A stretch of DNA of 64,000 bases. It comes from Azorhizobium oxalatiphilum (GTDB lineage Bacteria; Pseudomonadota; Alphaproteobacteria; Rhizobiales; Xanthobacteraceae). A program made the position numbers and the translations under genes. Below the pieces are notes generated by a model. The model saw only the letters and a program-made list of their open reading frames with translations. It was not told the DNA's origin and ran no database searches. Shown in pieces: positions 51,401 through 59,727 of the stretch (position 1 is the stretch's first letter; every line of letters starts with the position of its first letter). Location of the stretch: contig NZ_BMCT01000005.1 of NCBI RefSeq assembly GCF_014635325.1, forward strand, positions 186,001 to 250,000, in the 5' to 3' direction.

Positions 51401-52587
51401 CCAACGGCGAGGAGGTGTTCTTCACGCGGGATCGTTCAGCCTCCAAGCCGCATATCCTGCTGGTCGATCATTACGTACCGCAGTGGGACCGCGATGCGGG
51501 CTCCCGGTCCATGTATCATCACATCCGCCTGTTCCTCGATTGCGGCTTCCAGGTCAGCTTCTGGCCCGACAATCTCTATCGCGATCCGGACTATACGGCG
51601 CGTCTCCAGGCCATGGGCGTGGAGGTCATCTATGGCGCGGATTACATCGGCGGGTTCGAGGATTGGCTGAAGCCGCTGGGCAGCAAACTGACCTATATCC
51701 TGCTCAGCCGCCCGCATATTGCCGTGAAGTACACGGGCGCGATTGCCCGTCATTTCAAGGGCAAGGTTCTTTATTACGGTCACGATCTCCATTACCGCCG
51801 CATGCAGCTTGAATATGGCGTCACCGGAGATGCCGCCCTCCTGCCTCAGATCACGGCGATGAAGGCGGAGGAGCTGGAGCTCTGTCGATCCGTCGATCTC
51901 TATATGTATCCGAGTCAGGAAGAGATCGATGTCATCAGGGCGGAGATCGGCCCCGAGCATGCGGGTATTGCGCTTCCGCTCAACGTGTTTGCCGATGATG
52001 AGATCGCGGCCTTCGATCCGGCTGTTCTGGCAGCTCGTGATCCCTATGCGTTGCTGTTCGTCGGCGGGTTCCGGCATACGCCGAATGTCGATGCGGTGAA
52101 GTGGTTCATCGCCGAGGTTCTCCCGCGCATTCGTGCCGTCGAGCCGCGCTATCGCTTCCTCGTGGCCGGCTCGCATGTGCCGGACGATCTGTATACCGGG
52201 TCAGGCGGCGAGGTGGAGTTGCTTGGTCGCGTCTCCGATGAGGAGCTGATGCGGCTCTACGCGCAGGTGGGGGCGGCGATCGCCCCGCTGCGCTTCGGTG
52301 GCGGTGTGAAGGGCAAGGTGCTTGAGGCCCTGTCCCGCGCTACGCCGCTGGTGACGACCACCGTAGGTGTTCAGGGCATTCCGGACCCGCGCCGCTTCAC
52401 CGGCGTGGAGGATGAGGCGGAAGCCTTTGCCCGTGCCGTGCTCGCTGTTGCGGCGGAGCCGGAGGCCACGGCCGAGCGCGTGCGGCAGGGGCTGGCCTTC
52501 ATTCGCGACACCTATTCGCGTCGCGTGGTGGGCGAGCTCATGTCTTCCGTGGTCCCGGAACTTGGTGGCGGAGCGCGCCCGAACTGA
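48430..52587 (+). CDS. Giant methyltransferase / GT2 / GT4 fusion protein for surface glycan
   Basis: 1385 residues. Residues ~30-170 are a class I SAM methyltransferase (VVLDLGSGEGYGSAIL, LPFPDASFDVIVSFEMIEHV). A short coiled coil lies near 270-305. Residues ~350-620 carry about five copies of a ~45-residue repeat (FDA.WY....PDV..AG.NPL.HY...G..EGR.P.P). Residues ~735-970 are a GT2 domain (VSILVPVYNN, GDDCSNDGT, LLNNDTVILSG, LVHHEGRSHG). The last ~380 residues form a GT4-like domain (GRVSDEELMRLY, PLRFGGGVKGKVLEALSRATP). It likely assembles and caps or methylates a surface polysaccharide at the membrane. The ATG at 48430 follows a G-rich leader. Confidence 0.92.
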   Translation: MGEVALDQLERFRPSLKGQIAYEHLHRYAVCRECVAGAVVLDLGSGEGYGSAILGEAAVRVTGLDVDPETVAAANALYGVEGRVSYQVGSAHDLPFPDASFDVIVSFEMIEHVDRQERVIAEVRRVLKPGGLFVVSTPSREVYNRFKAPNEFHVKELDLREFTELLEVQFPHVSMMGERMAIVSLMAPLEKGGEANGYVGYEGRYGDDLDRPQTERVASQFPEPEYLVAFCSDRPVSGEALAHSVFVAPGDDLWIENTRVMHWASGLHEEDEVLRQRLANAERDKAEIEARLRALEKSLNECGGSPGGTALLSLRVSYELRSATDAIRAALAVPSRRRRRKPDFSRFRPVWRSIERLGLFDAQWYSAQVGGSVTPDTAFVHFQAKGLKEGRDPHPFFHSGWFTLRHPDQLNGRVPVIAYLRAKQRGELSPHPFFVPEFYLQLNPDLAQSKVDAYRHFLTWGEKEGRPVHPLIDFERLISQGAMHTPEKPLLRAYLTDPALFELSPHPFFDAFYYLTENPDVKAAGINPLLHYLVSGWREGRSPHPYFHNDWYLHRYPDVQAAGVNPLVHYVTTGGFEGRDPNPVFNSAHYWQANPDARDSNLIPFFHFLRQGNLASFDFSTRQDVIAAAEFCRLSGGSPVELLETLFRSHDDDAFDDDVTDGPWPPTTGQGYALPAGVSEYLADTGRLDRRPLYNYLFGAIARAQRSRRPFIESADFRRLSTRARELSEARAGRFGGALPTVSILVPVYNNIADTLVCLVSLLEQACDLHYEILIGDDCSNDGTEEAIKQIGGVVQHVGHGVNLGFLANCNATASIARGDYLVLLNNDTVILSGWLEGLWAAFEADPLVGLAGSKLLNWNGTLQEAGGIFWRDGSAWNFGRNADPRAPQFNYLKEVDFCSGASLIIETKLWRQLEGFDPIYKPAYCEDADLAFRVRAAGRKVVYQPLSELVHHEGRSHGRDLTQGIKAYQVRNMERLFERWRTVLERDHFANGEEVFFTRDRSASKPHILLVDHYVPQWDRDAGSRSMYHHIRLFLDCGFQVSFWPDNLYRDPDYTARLQAMGVEVIYGADYIGGFEDWLKPLGSKLTYILLSRPHIAVKYTGAIARHFKGKVLYYGHDLHYRRMQLEYGVTGDAALLPQITAMKAEELELCRSVDLYMYPSQEEIDVIRAEIGPEHAGIALPLNVFADDEIAAFDPAVLAARDPYALLFVGGFRHTPNVDAVKWFIAEVLPRIRAVEPRYRFLVAGSHVPDDLYTGSGGEVELLGRVSDEELMRLYAQVGAAIAPLRFGGGVKGKVLEALSRATPLVTTTVGVQGIPDPRRFTGVEDEAEAFARAVLAVAAEPEATAERVRQGLAFIRDTYSRRVVGELMSSVVPELGGGARPN

Positions 52588-52656
52588 TCGGTAAGTTGAC
52601 GGCCCGGCTTCACCGCCGGGCCGGAACAGGGACGTGGCCGGCCTGGGGCTGGGCTC

Positions 52657-54939
52657 TCAGCTTTTCGGCGCCGATGCCGCCTGCGGCCGCGCGGACCATA
52701 TGATCGCCCCGGCCAGCGCGAGGATGACCAGCGCCCAGGCGCCCTGACTGATCTTCAGTCGCCACGCATAGGCGGTCGGGCGGTAGAGCAGCATGGCCGG
52801 TCCCGATACGTCGGCCGGCACCTGCGCGACAATCTGCTGTTCGCGCAGATTGTAGAGCGGCACCCTCTGCCCCCCGACCCAGAGCTGCCAGGCGCCATAA
52901 GGTGGCATGCTGATCACCAGCAGGCGCTCGCCGCCGGGCGCAATGGCGAAGTCGAGCGAGTTATGGCTGCGGTCGATCCACGCCGCTGCGTCGATGGCAC
53001 CGGCGGGGCAGTCACTGTTGCCAGCCTGGAAGCCGGCGATGGTCTGGACTTCCGGCCCCTGAAGCAAGGGCAATTGGCCGAGCGGCGCCTTCAGGCCGGC
53101 GATGTCGGGCAGCGGCGTCTGTCCCGCTGCCGGGCAGATGGCTGCAACCATCGGGCGACGGTTGTTCAGCAGATAGACCCGGATCGGACCGCTCTGGAAC
53201 ACCTGGCTTCCCAGCGTCTGCGGCTGCTCGGCCATGGAGATCAGATACTTGCCGCCCAGCGGCGCGTAAGTGCTGTCGCCGATGAGGCCGATCTCGTGGA
53301 CGAACTTCCAGTAGATGCGGGGCGAGGTGTAGTGGCTGAAGGTGGGCAGGTCGAGATAGGTGGCTTCCGAACCAGCCTGGAAGTAGCCCACATCGCCACC
53401 CTGGATGGAGGGATGGAACGCCAGCCGGCCGGGATCGGGATCCGTGTTGCGGATGTGTGTGATGGCGGCTTCGACGGCGCCCCAAAGCTCGGTTCGCGTC
53501 ATGGCCGGCGTGCCGTCATTGCGCGGCAGGGTGCCATACAGAAAGGCAAATTGCAGGGCCAGAAGCCCCGCCACGCCGGCCTGCCGGATCGTCCCGGGAC
53601 GCAACGCGAGGAGGCCGGCGAACAGCAGGGCTGAGACGGCGGCGAGGGCGGCGAGATACATCGCCGGATCGTAGCTCCGCAGCGGGCCGGAAAACAGGAT
53701 GCTGGCCACCCCGGCCACCAGCACCAGCAGGCTCGCCAGCAGGAGCACGGGACGGTGCGGGATTGTCTCGTCGCGGCCGAGCAGGACCGCAAGGCCATGG
53801 CCGGCCAGAATGCCGATGCCGAGGGCCAGCGGCGTGGCCACGAGACTGAGATGGCGCGTATGGCTGAGGCCCGGCGTGAAAGCCCAGATCAGGACCAGCC
53901 GCGCGGGCGAGAGGAACACCAGAACCACGCAGAGCACGACGAGGATGGCGAATACGCGCACCATCGGCTCCGACCAGCGCCGGACGGCGCCGAGCAGGGC
54001 CAGGAGGAGGGCCGCGGGCCCGAGCAGATAATAGCCCACCGCATAGTTCACATTGATGGGTGCGAGCAGTTGCGGCAGATCGCGCCAGTCCCGTTGCTCG
54101 GTCAGGATTTCAGTGATGTTTGCCGTGCCCGAACGCCCCACCACCGGGCCGCTGCGCGTCCAGCGGATCAGTTCACCGATATGGCTGAACAGGTTGATGG
54201 TGGAGGCAAGGCTCAAAATGGCGATGACGCCGCCCGCCACGGCCAGCGCACAGGCGAGGCGAATGGCGAACGATACGTCGCGCGTGCGGATGATCCGGAT
54301 CGCGGTATCGGCGCCCATCACAAGGCCGATCAGCACCACCGCGGAGAGCAGGTTGGTGCCGGGGCCCGCCGTGAGCATGGCGCTCGTGCCCACCGCCAGC
54401 AGCAGGGCGCCGAGGGGAAACTGGCGCCGGTAGAACAGTCGCACCATGCCCTCGATGGCCATGGGCAGCCAGGCGAAGGCGGTGATGAAGGTGGGGAAGT
54501 TGGCGATCGTGTATGTGTTCGGCAGCGTCGCGGCGAGCGCGGCACCGCAGATGGCGGCCAGCCATCCCGCCCCGGTGGCGCGGATGAGGCTGCCCATGGT
54601 GACGGCGAAGAGGCCCAGATGCAGGACCGTGATCACGTCCGAGGCCTGCGCCGCCGCCTTGGGCGAGCAGAAATCCAGCCATCCGAACAGATAGAAGGGG
54701 TAGTAGGTCGCCACATGAGGGTTGAAGTCGAGCGCCTCGAAGCTCGACCAGTTCATCAGCGGCGTGACGCCCGCCTGCACGCTGCGCGAGATCTCGCAGA
54801 ACAGCGGTCCGGTCAGATAGACCGTGTCGCCGAAGGGCGAGAAGGCCCAACGCATGGAGAGATAAGGCAAATAGAAGACGGCAAACCCGGCCAGCGCGAC
54901 CGCGATCAGCAGGATCTGAGCAATGGGGGGCCGTTTCAT
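52657..54939 (-). CDS. Large polytopic membrane protein, GT-C or YfhO-like glycosyltransferase candidate
   Basis: 760 residues. About 12-13 membrane helices fill residues ~8-470. The first periplasmic loop has an acidic SPFGDTVYLTGPLF and, further on, ALDFNPHVATYYPFYLFGW, resembling the loop-1 acidic region of GT-C/YfhO proteins that use lipid-linked sugars. Residues ~490-700 form a soluble periplasmic domain, followed by a last helix. It is the final gene of the six-gene operon with GtrB- and GtrA-like genes, so it is the best candidate for the transferase that attaches the flipped sugar. Family assignment is by topology and context. Confidence 0.75.
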   Translation of the reverse strand: MKRPPIAQILLIAVALAGFAVFYLPYLSMRWAFSPFGDTVYLTGPLFCEISRSVQAGVTPLMNWSSFEALDFNPHVATYYPFYLFGWLDFCSPKAAAQASDVITVLHLGLFAVTMGSLIRATGAGWLAAICGAALAATLPNTYTIANFPTFITAFAWLPMAIEGMVRLFYRRQFPLGALLLAVGTSAMLTAGPGTNLLSAVVLIGLVMGADTAIRIIRTRDVSFAIRLACALAVAGGVIAILSLASTINLFSHIGELIRWTRSGPVVGRSGTANITEILTEQRDWRDLPQLLAPINVNYAVGYYLLGPAALLLALLGAVRRWSEPMVRVFAILVVLCVVLVFLSPARLVLIWAFTPGLSHTRHLSLVATPLALGIGILAGHGLAVLLGRDETIPHRPVLLLASLLVLVAGVASILFSGPLRSYDPAMYLAALAAVSALLFAGLLALRPGTIRQAGVAGLLALQFAFLYGTLPRNDGTPAMTRTELWGAVEAAITHIRNTDPDPGRLAFHPSIQGGDVGYFQAGSEATYLDLPTFSHYTSPRIYWKFVHEIGLIGDSTYAPLGGKYLISMAEQPQTLGSQVFQSGPIRVYLLNNRRPMVAAICPAAGQTPLPDIAGLKAPLGQLPLLQGPEVQTIAGFQAGNSDCPAGAIDAAAWIDRSHNSLDFAIAPGGERLLVISMPPYGAWQLWVGGQRVPLYNLREQQIVAQVPADVSGPAMLLYRPTAYAWRLKISQGAWALVILALAGAIIWSARPQAASAPKS

Positions 54940-54984
54940 CTCATTCCGGGAAGCGCGTGCGCCCCGAAGGGCAGGACGGGGGGC

Positions 54985-55593
54985 TTATTGCGCCTTGGAA
55001 GCGAGGCCCACCACGAAGGTGTAGGGGACGCGGGAATAGTTCTCGCGGATGTGCAGGTCCACCGTATCGAAGACCCGGCCGAGCACGCCGCGATAGCCGG
55101 CCTCGTCGCGCACGAACTCGCCGCGATCATTGTCCAGCATCCATTTGCGGAAGCCCGACTGGCCCTGCCGATAGCAGCCATCCAGCGAGAACAGCAGGCC
55201 GCCGGGGCGCAGTACGGTGCGCACGTTGGCCAGCGTATCGGCGAGGTCCGCATCGGAGATGTGATGCAGCACGCCGTTCATCATCACGATGTCGACCGGC
55301 CCGAACTCCTGCGCCGCCGCCGCATCGAAGAAACGGCAGTAGAAGCGCCCGCGCTTGCCGAACTGCGCATTCGCATGGTCGATATAGGACTGGTCGATGT
55401 CGAAGCCGACATAATCCACGCCCTCGGGCAGATATTTCAGGATGTAGCCAGGGCCGCAGCCGATATCGAGCACGCGCATGCCGGGCTTGACCGGAAGGAA
55501 CTCCGCAATGGCCTTCACCCGCGCGCCGAAGAAGCCGCCAGCTTCCTGGAAGGTCTGATAAACGAGGGGAGAGTCCAGAAGTTTCTTCAGCAT
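54985..55593 (-). CDS. Class I SAM-dependent methyltransferase
   Basis: 202 residues. Motif I is VLDIGCGPGYILKYLP, with FDIDQSYIDHA after it, and VLHHISD and LRPGGLLFSLDG mark motifs IV-VI. Probably a small-molecule or sugar O-methyltransferase. The gap after the GtrA-like gene is 12 bases. It may methylate the sugar donor or the glycan made by this operon. Confidence 0.9.
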   Translation of the reverse strand: MLKKLLDSPLVYQTFQEAGGFFGARVKAIAEFLPVKPGMRVLDIGCGPGYILKYLPEGVDYVGFDIDQSYIDHANAQFGKRGRFYCRFFDAAAAQEFGPVDIVMMNGVLHHISDADLADTLANVRTVLRPGGLLFSLDGCYRQGQSGFRKWMLDNDRGEFVRDEAGYRGVLGRVFDTVDLHIRENYSRVPYTFVVGLASKAQ

Positions 55594-55605
55594 TGATCGC
55601 GACTT

Positions 55606-56085
55606 TCACGTCCTGCGCTTGAGCGTATCGCGCGACACGTCAGGCCGGGCAATGTTTTTGCGGAAAACCCACCAGTTCATAACAGCGAAATTCACGCAGG
55701 GCACCAGAACCACCGCCGCCACGATGCCGAAAGCGTAGTGCAGCCCCAGCACGTCCACCACGGCACCCATGGCAAAGGTGGTGATCAGGATGTTGCAGGC
55801 GTGCAGCAGCACGAAGCGGGCGAGATCCCCCGCAAGGCCGTTCTGGGACCGAAAGGAGAATCGTCGGTTGCCGATGAAGTTCAACGGCATGGAGGCCACA
55901 TAGCCGGCTACGGAGGACAGCTTCGGCCCCACGCCCATCGGGCCGGCGAACAGGCTCGTCACGCCCGCGAAGACGAGGCCGCTCAGAACGCCGATCATGC
56001 CGAAGCGCATGGCTTTCAGCAGCAAGGCGTCGGAGGCCCCGAACGCCCGCAGCCTGTCAAGCAGCCAGGACCGGGAGAGGCTCAC
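55606..56085 (-). CDS. GtrA-family flippase-like membrane protein
   Basis: 159 residues with four membrane helices, spanning ~25-155. GtrA-like features are FGMIGVLSGLVFAGVTSLF in helix 1, a loop with FIGNRRFSFRS, and a final NFAVMNWWVFRKN. These proteins are thought to flip undecaprenyl-phosphate-linked sugar across the inner membrane. It starts at a GTG that overlaps the stop of the preceding methyltransferase gene by 4 bases. Confidence 0.92.
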   Translation of the reverse strand: MSLSRSWLLDRLRAFGASDALLLKAMRFGMIGVLSGLVFAGVTSLFAGPMGVGPKLSSVAGYVASMPLNFIGNRRFSFRSQNGLAGDLARFVLLHACNILITTFAMGAVVDVLGLHYAFGIVAAVVLVPCVNFAVMNWWVFRKNIARPDVSRDTLKRRT

Positions 56086-56789
56086 GCGGTCGCCGCGACG
56101 TAATACTGGGCGCCGAAGGGCAACCCCGAGAACAGCCGGTCCACCCCGCGCAGGAAGCCGTTGGCCGCCGGCACCGAGAGGATGAAGCTGGAGCGCACGG
56201 CGCTGAAGCCGGCATCCCGATAGAGCTTCTCCGTCTGTTCACTGCGCAGCAGCACCGCATCCTCGTCGAACGGGCAGGTGTTCACCGCGCGCATGGTCAG
56301 CGGATTGCGGGGATTGTGCTCGAACACGAGGGCGAGGCCGCCCGGCTTCAGTACCCGCCGCATCTCCTGCGCAAAGGTCGGCCACTGTACGGGCGGCACG
56401 TGATGCATGACGCAGATGGTGAAGGCGAGGTCGAAGGTCGCGTCCGCATAGGGCAGGGCGCTGCCGTCATAGACCTTGTAGTCCACGCCGGCATTGCGCT
56501 CGCGTGCGGTGTCCACGCAGGCGCTCGACACGTCCACACCCGAGAGCTGGCGGAAGCGGGGCTTCAGCAGCGCATGGTAGTTGCCGACGCCACAGCCCAC
56601 ATCCAGCGCCGAAAGCTGGGCCGCAGGTCCGAAGTGGGTCGCGACCAGATCGCCGATATAATCGGCCTTCACGCGGGTGAAGAAATCGGTCTTGAGGCCG
56701 GTGAAGGCAACGGCAGCGTCGACGGCGTCGGAATAGCTGTCCTTGTAGCCATCGAACGTCTTGGCCGTCTGGGCCTGCTGCGGATCCAT
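56082..56789 (-). CDS. Class I SAM-dependent methyltransferase
   Basis: 235 residues from the ATG at 56789, preceded by GGAGG on the minus strand; a TTG at 56831 overlapping the previous stop is an alternative. Motif I is ALDVGCGVGNYHALL, then GVDVSSACVDTA, and CVMHHVPP with LKPGGLALVFEHNPRNP, the UbiE/COQ5-like pattern. The C-terminus (FLRGVDRLFSGLPFGAQYYV) has a hydrophobic patch. It is likely to modify a lipid-linked or nucleotide sugar in the glycan pathway of this operon. Confidence 0.9.
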   Translation of the reverse strand: MDPQQAQTAKTFDGYKDSYSDAVDAAVAFTGLKTDFFTRVKADYIGDLVATHFGPAAQLSALDVGCGVGNYHALLKPRFRQLSGVDVSSACVDTARERNAGVDYKVYDGSALPYADATFDLAFTICVMHHVPPVQWPTFAQEMRRVLKPGGLALVFEHNPRNPLTMRAVNTCPFDEDAVLLRSEQTEKLYRDAGFSAVRSSFILSVPAANGFLRGVDRLFSGLPFGAQYYVAATA

Positions 56790-56827
56790 GTATTCAGAAC
56801 CTCCGTGGCCGCCCACCGTCAGCCCGT

Positions 56828-57787
56828 TCAACGACGTCTAGCACCAGCCTCGAACGATAGCGAGAGCTGACGCGCCACCTGCCGTATGCCCGTCTCAAGG
56901 TCGGTCGGCCGCCAGTCCTGCGGCAGCGCGGATGCTCGGTAGGTGATATGGCCCGCATTGGAGGGCTGGACATCGAACTTGAGATAGAGCGGATGCCCGA
57001 CCACCTTGCTGGCGATCCGCAGCATCTGCGTCATGGAGGCGGGCTTGCCGCTGGCGAGCAGATGGGTGCGGGACACATCGTCGGGCTGGGCGATCCGGCG
57101 GCCGATGAAGGTGCCGATGTCCGAAGACAGCACATAGTCGCGGATCGTATCGAGCCCGCCGAAGATGCGCGAGGGCGCATGCTTCTTGGCATTGTCCACC
57201 AGCGTGTTCAGCAGGCCTGCCCGCCCGCCGGGCCCGCTGAAGCCGTAGACGGAGCTGGGGCGGTAGACATGCGCCACCATGGTGGTGCGCAGATCATCCA
57301 CGATCCCCTCCTGCACCAGCTTCGCCTCGCCATAGGGGCGCAGCGGCCGGGGCTGGGACTGCGCATCGATGAAGCGCTGGCCTTCGAACAGGCCGCCGGC
57401 GGAACTGAGCATGTGGAAGGTGTGCCGGGTGTCGGGCAGGGCATCGGCCAGATCGCGGGTCCAGCTCACCACGTCGCGAAAGGCGGCGATCTCCGGTTCG
57501 ACATCCTCATGCCGGGCGGCGAATCCGGCGCGTCCTGCCGCCCAGACGAAATCCAGCGCCTTCAGCGGCCCGAGATGCGGGGCAAGGGCCTCGATGCCCT
57601 GCGAAATCTGGGTGAGGTCGGCGGCGCGCCGGGCGGGGTCACGCCAGTCGAGCGGGAGATCCTGTGCGGGAGCGATCTCATGCGAGCGCAGGGCGCGGAT
57701 CACGGCCCCGCCCACGAGGCCGATGCCGAAGACGGCCACCACATGCCGCCCGTCCCCCTCCGGGCTGTGGCGGACGATGAGCCTCAT
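56828..57787 (-). CDS. NAD-dependent epimerase/dehydratase family protein
   Basis: 319 residues. A Rossmann start with VVAVFGIGLVGGAVIRAL (GxGxxGG variant) and a later catalytic PYGEAKLVQE, which gives the YxxxK of extended short-chain dehydrogenases; an S/T-rich FHMLSSAGGLFEG precedes it. HVYRPSSVYGF is the usual substrate loop. Probably converts a nucleotide sugar or lipid-linked sugar. Its ATG overlaps the GT2 stop by 4 bases, so it is coupled to the first gene of the operon. Confidence 0.88.
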   Translation of the reverse strand: MRLIVRHSPEGDGRHVVAVFGIGLVGGAVIRALRSHEIAPAQDLPLDWRDPARRAADLTQISQGIEALAPHLGPLKALDFVWAAGRAGFAARHEDVEPEIAAFRDVVSWTRDLADALPDTRHTFHMLSSAGGLFEGQRFIDAQSQPRPLRPYGEAKLVQEGIVDDLRTTMVAHVYRPSSVYGFSGPGGRAGLLNTLVDNAKKHAPSRIFGGLDTIRDYVLSSDIGTFIGRRIAQPDDVSRTHLLASGKPASMTQMLRIASKVVGHPLYLKFDVQPSNAGHITYRASALPQDWRPTDLETGIRQVARQLSLSFEAGARRR

Positions 57788-58797
57788 GTGGGCTGCGACC
57801 GGAAATAATCGGCCAGCCGTGCGTCGATGGAGCGGTCCACGGTGAAGAACAGCGGCTTGCCGTGGGAAGCCTGCACCAGCGTGGACAGATACTCCAGTGC
57901 CAGCGCCACCATGAAAGCGATGACACCGCCGAGAAAGAGAATGGCCAGCATCAGCGAGGTCCAGCCGGTCACGTTGATGGTGTCCGGCGAGATGATCTTC
58001 TGCAGCAGCAGCGCGATGGCACCGAGCATGGCGATGCCGACCACGCTCATGCCCACGAGGCCGAACATGCGGATCACCTTCACCTGACTGGAGATCAGCA
58101 GGCGGCGGGCGTGGGAGAGCAGACGGCGGAAGCTGTAGCCGCTGCTTCCGCTGGATATGAAGCGCTGATCCTTCAGTTCCAGCGTCAGCACGCCGATCCG
58201 CTTGGTGAACCAGGAGAGCGCCACGTCGAAATAGGTATCGTAGCCGCACACGCTGGAGGCGGCGCGAGCCATGGAGCCGCGCAGCAGGCGGAAGCTGTTG
58301 AAGTGGGAGATGTTGGGATTTCCGGTCAGGAAGACCATCATCTTCTTGAAGCCGCGCGAAGCCCAGTCGCGCCAGCGGGCCTCATGCACGGCGCTGGCCG
58401 GCTTGGCATAGACGATGTCTGAACCCGCTCCCACGGCCTGTCGCAGCAGGGTCTCGATCTCGGACGGCGGGTGCTGGAGATCCTCGTCCAGCGTGACCAC
58501 CCAGTCACCGGAGCTGTGCAGCACGCCGGCGATGGTGGCCGCGTGCTGGCCGAAGTTGCGCATCAGATGGATGGCCGTCACCCAGCCATGCTCGGCGGCC
58601 AGCCGGTCGATCACGGCCGGGGATCCGTCGATTGCGGAATCGTCCACGAGGATGACCTCGGACAGCTCCATGGGCGCGCCGCGCTCCCGCCAGCCCGTCC
58701 GCACCTGTTCGAGCTGTGCAATCAGGTCGGCCAGGAAGGCCTCGCCCGAATAGACCGGCACGACCACGGAAATGGAGACGGGAGTATCGAAAGACAT
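57784..58797 (-). CDS. GtrB/DPM1-like polyprenyl-phosphate glycosyltransferase
   Basis: 337 residues. The GT2 catalytic domain (~5-230) has SVVVPVYSGEAFL, VILVDDSAIDGS, LMRNFGQHAA and LDEDLQHPPSEI (DxD-type region), as in GtrB and dolichyl-phosphate mannose synthases. Two C-terminal membrane helices (~240-300) anchor it, with a cytoplasmic tail. It likely loads a sugar from a nucleotide donor onto undecaprenyl phosphate. It is the first gene of the operon; its promoter must lie in 58798-59268. Confidence 0.93.
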   Translation of the reverse strand: MSFDTPVSISVVVPVYSGEAFLADLIAQLEQVRTGWRERGAPMELSEVILVDDSAIDGSPAVIDRLAAEHGWVTAIHLMRNFGQHAATIAGVLHSSGDWVVTLDEDLQHPPSEIETLLRQAVGAGSDIVYAKPASAVHEARWRDWASRGFKKMMVFLTGNPNISHFNSFRLLRGSMARAASSVCGYDTYFDVALSWFTKRIGVLTLELKDQRFISSGSSGYSFRRLLSHARRLLISSQVKVIRMFGLVGMSVVGIAMLGAIALLLQKIISPDTINVTGWTSLMLAILFLGGVIAFMVALALEYLSTLVQASHGKPLFFTVDRSIDARLADYFRSQPT

Positions 58798-59268
58798 GAA
58801 ATGCTCTGTCGCCTGTATCTCGGATGCGCGGGCGGAAACTCCGCCCGGGGGCTGTGCGCCCGCGTCCCATTACCTGTACCGATCAGCTTGAGTGCATCAC
58901 ACGGCTCGGTTGAAGCGGTCAAGCGTCGAGGCTTTTTGCTTGGAAGGCCGTGCATCGCGCAGGTGCGAAAGGCAATTGTGCGGGCTTTGTGCGGTTCGAA
59001 TTCACCGTCTGTTCCGGTGTCTCCGGCGGCTTATGCTCGCACCATGTTGAAAACACATCGGAAAGTGGCTGGGGCGCCAGGAGTCCCAGCTCAAAAATGT
59101 TGACTTCGTAACGTGCTGGACCCGTTCGCGTTTCCGCTCACGCCTTCAGCATGAGGTACAGCCTTGTACGACAGGCGTGCAAGACATTTTGCATCAGGGC
59201 CTTGGAGACTGAAGGGAAGCGGTCATGTTCCGTGAACTGATAGAGCCCTTCCGGGAACACCGCCGTCG
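58798..59268. other. Gap between glycan operon and mobile-element genes
   Basis: About 470 bases with no convincing gene. It contains the upstream region of the GtrB-like gene and presumably the left boundary of the mobilisable region. A GGTTCGAATTC at about 58995 looks like a tRNA T-arm but no cloverleaf can be built around it. A small dyad GTACA-GCCT-TGTAC lies at 59156-59169. No attachment site could be identified. Confidence 0.4.
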
Positions 59269-59727
59269 TCAGCGAAGCGCAAGGAGGCTCCTCATTCCGA
59301 CGCCGCGCTTCGCGGGCCACCCAGCGGCCGGTCCGGGATTCGGCGGGGCGTCGATGCTCTCTTCGATGAAGGCGAGCAACCTCTCCCCGCTCGCGCGCCA
59401 TTCCCGGAAGCAACGACTGGGTGTGCGACTGACGGCCACGTCCAGGCGGCTCCACCCGTCCTCGGGAACCGTCATGAAGAAAGCCTGCAACGCCATATCC
59501 TCCAGAACGCCGCACCGGCGGCCGAGCCAGGGACACCAGGGCTCGCTTGGACGTCGCTCCCGACGCCAGTGCTCCGTTGCCTTGGCGGTCTTCTCGTCCC
59601 CACGAAGCCATGCCCCCATGCCTTCAGCGAGTTGCGGAACGAAGTATGTCCATTCCGGTATGGCGCGGCCCGCCGCACGGGATATGACGTAGCGTCTCAT
59701 CAATCGAACGTCCGCGTTGAGCTGCAT
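59269..59727 (-). CDS. Hypothetical protein coupled to the relaxase gene
   Basis: About 152 residues from the ATG at 59727, whose T overlaps the relaxase stop codon (TGATG). It starts MQLNADVRLMRRYVISRAAG and is rich in Trp, Arg and Pro. Arg-rich sequence and tight coupling to the relaxase suggest an accessory factor for DNA processing, but no domain is recognised. A frame open on the minus strand further down (59138-59611) overlaps it and is a shadow. Confidence 0.6.
   Translation of the reverse strand: MQLNADVRLMRRYVISRAAGRAIPEWTYFVPQLAEGMGAWLRGDEKTAKATEHWRRERRPSEPWCPWLGRRCGVLEDMALQAFFMTVPEDGWSRLDVAVSRTPSRCFREWRASGERLLAFIEESIDAPPNPGPAAGWPAKRGVGMRSLLALR

Noticed and set aside
53755-55596. 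A 613-codon plus-strand frame opposite the large membrane protein and a methyltransferase
   Set aside because: Shadow frame with charged, low-complexity composition and no domain.
58985-59010. tRNA T-arm-like GGTTCGAATTC
   Set aside because: The flanking bases do not form a T-stem, D-arm, anticodon arm or acceptor stem, so no tRNA or tRNA-end attachment site is supported.
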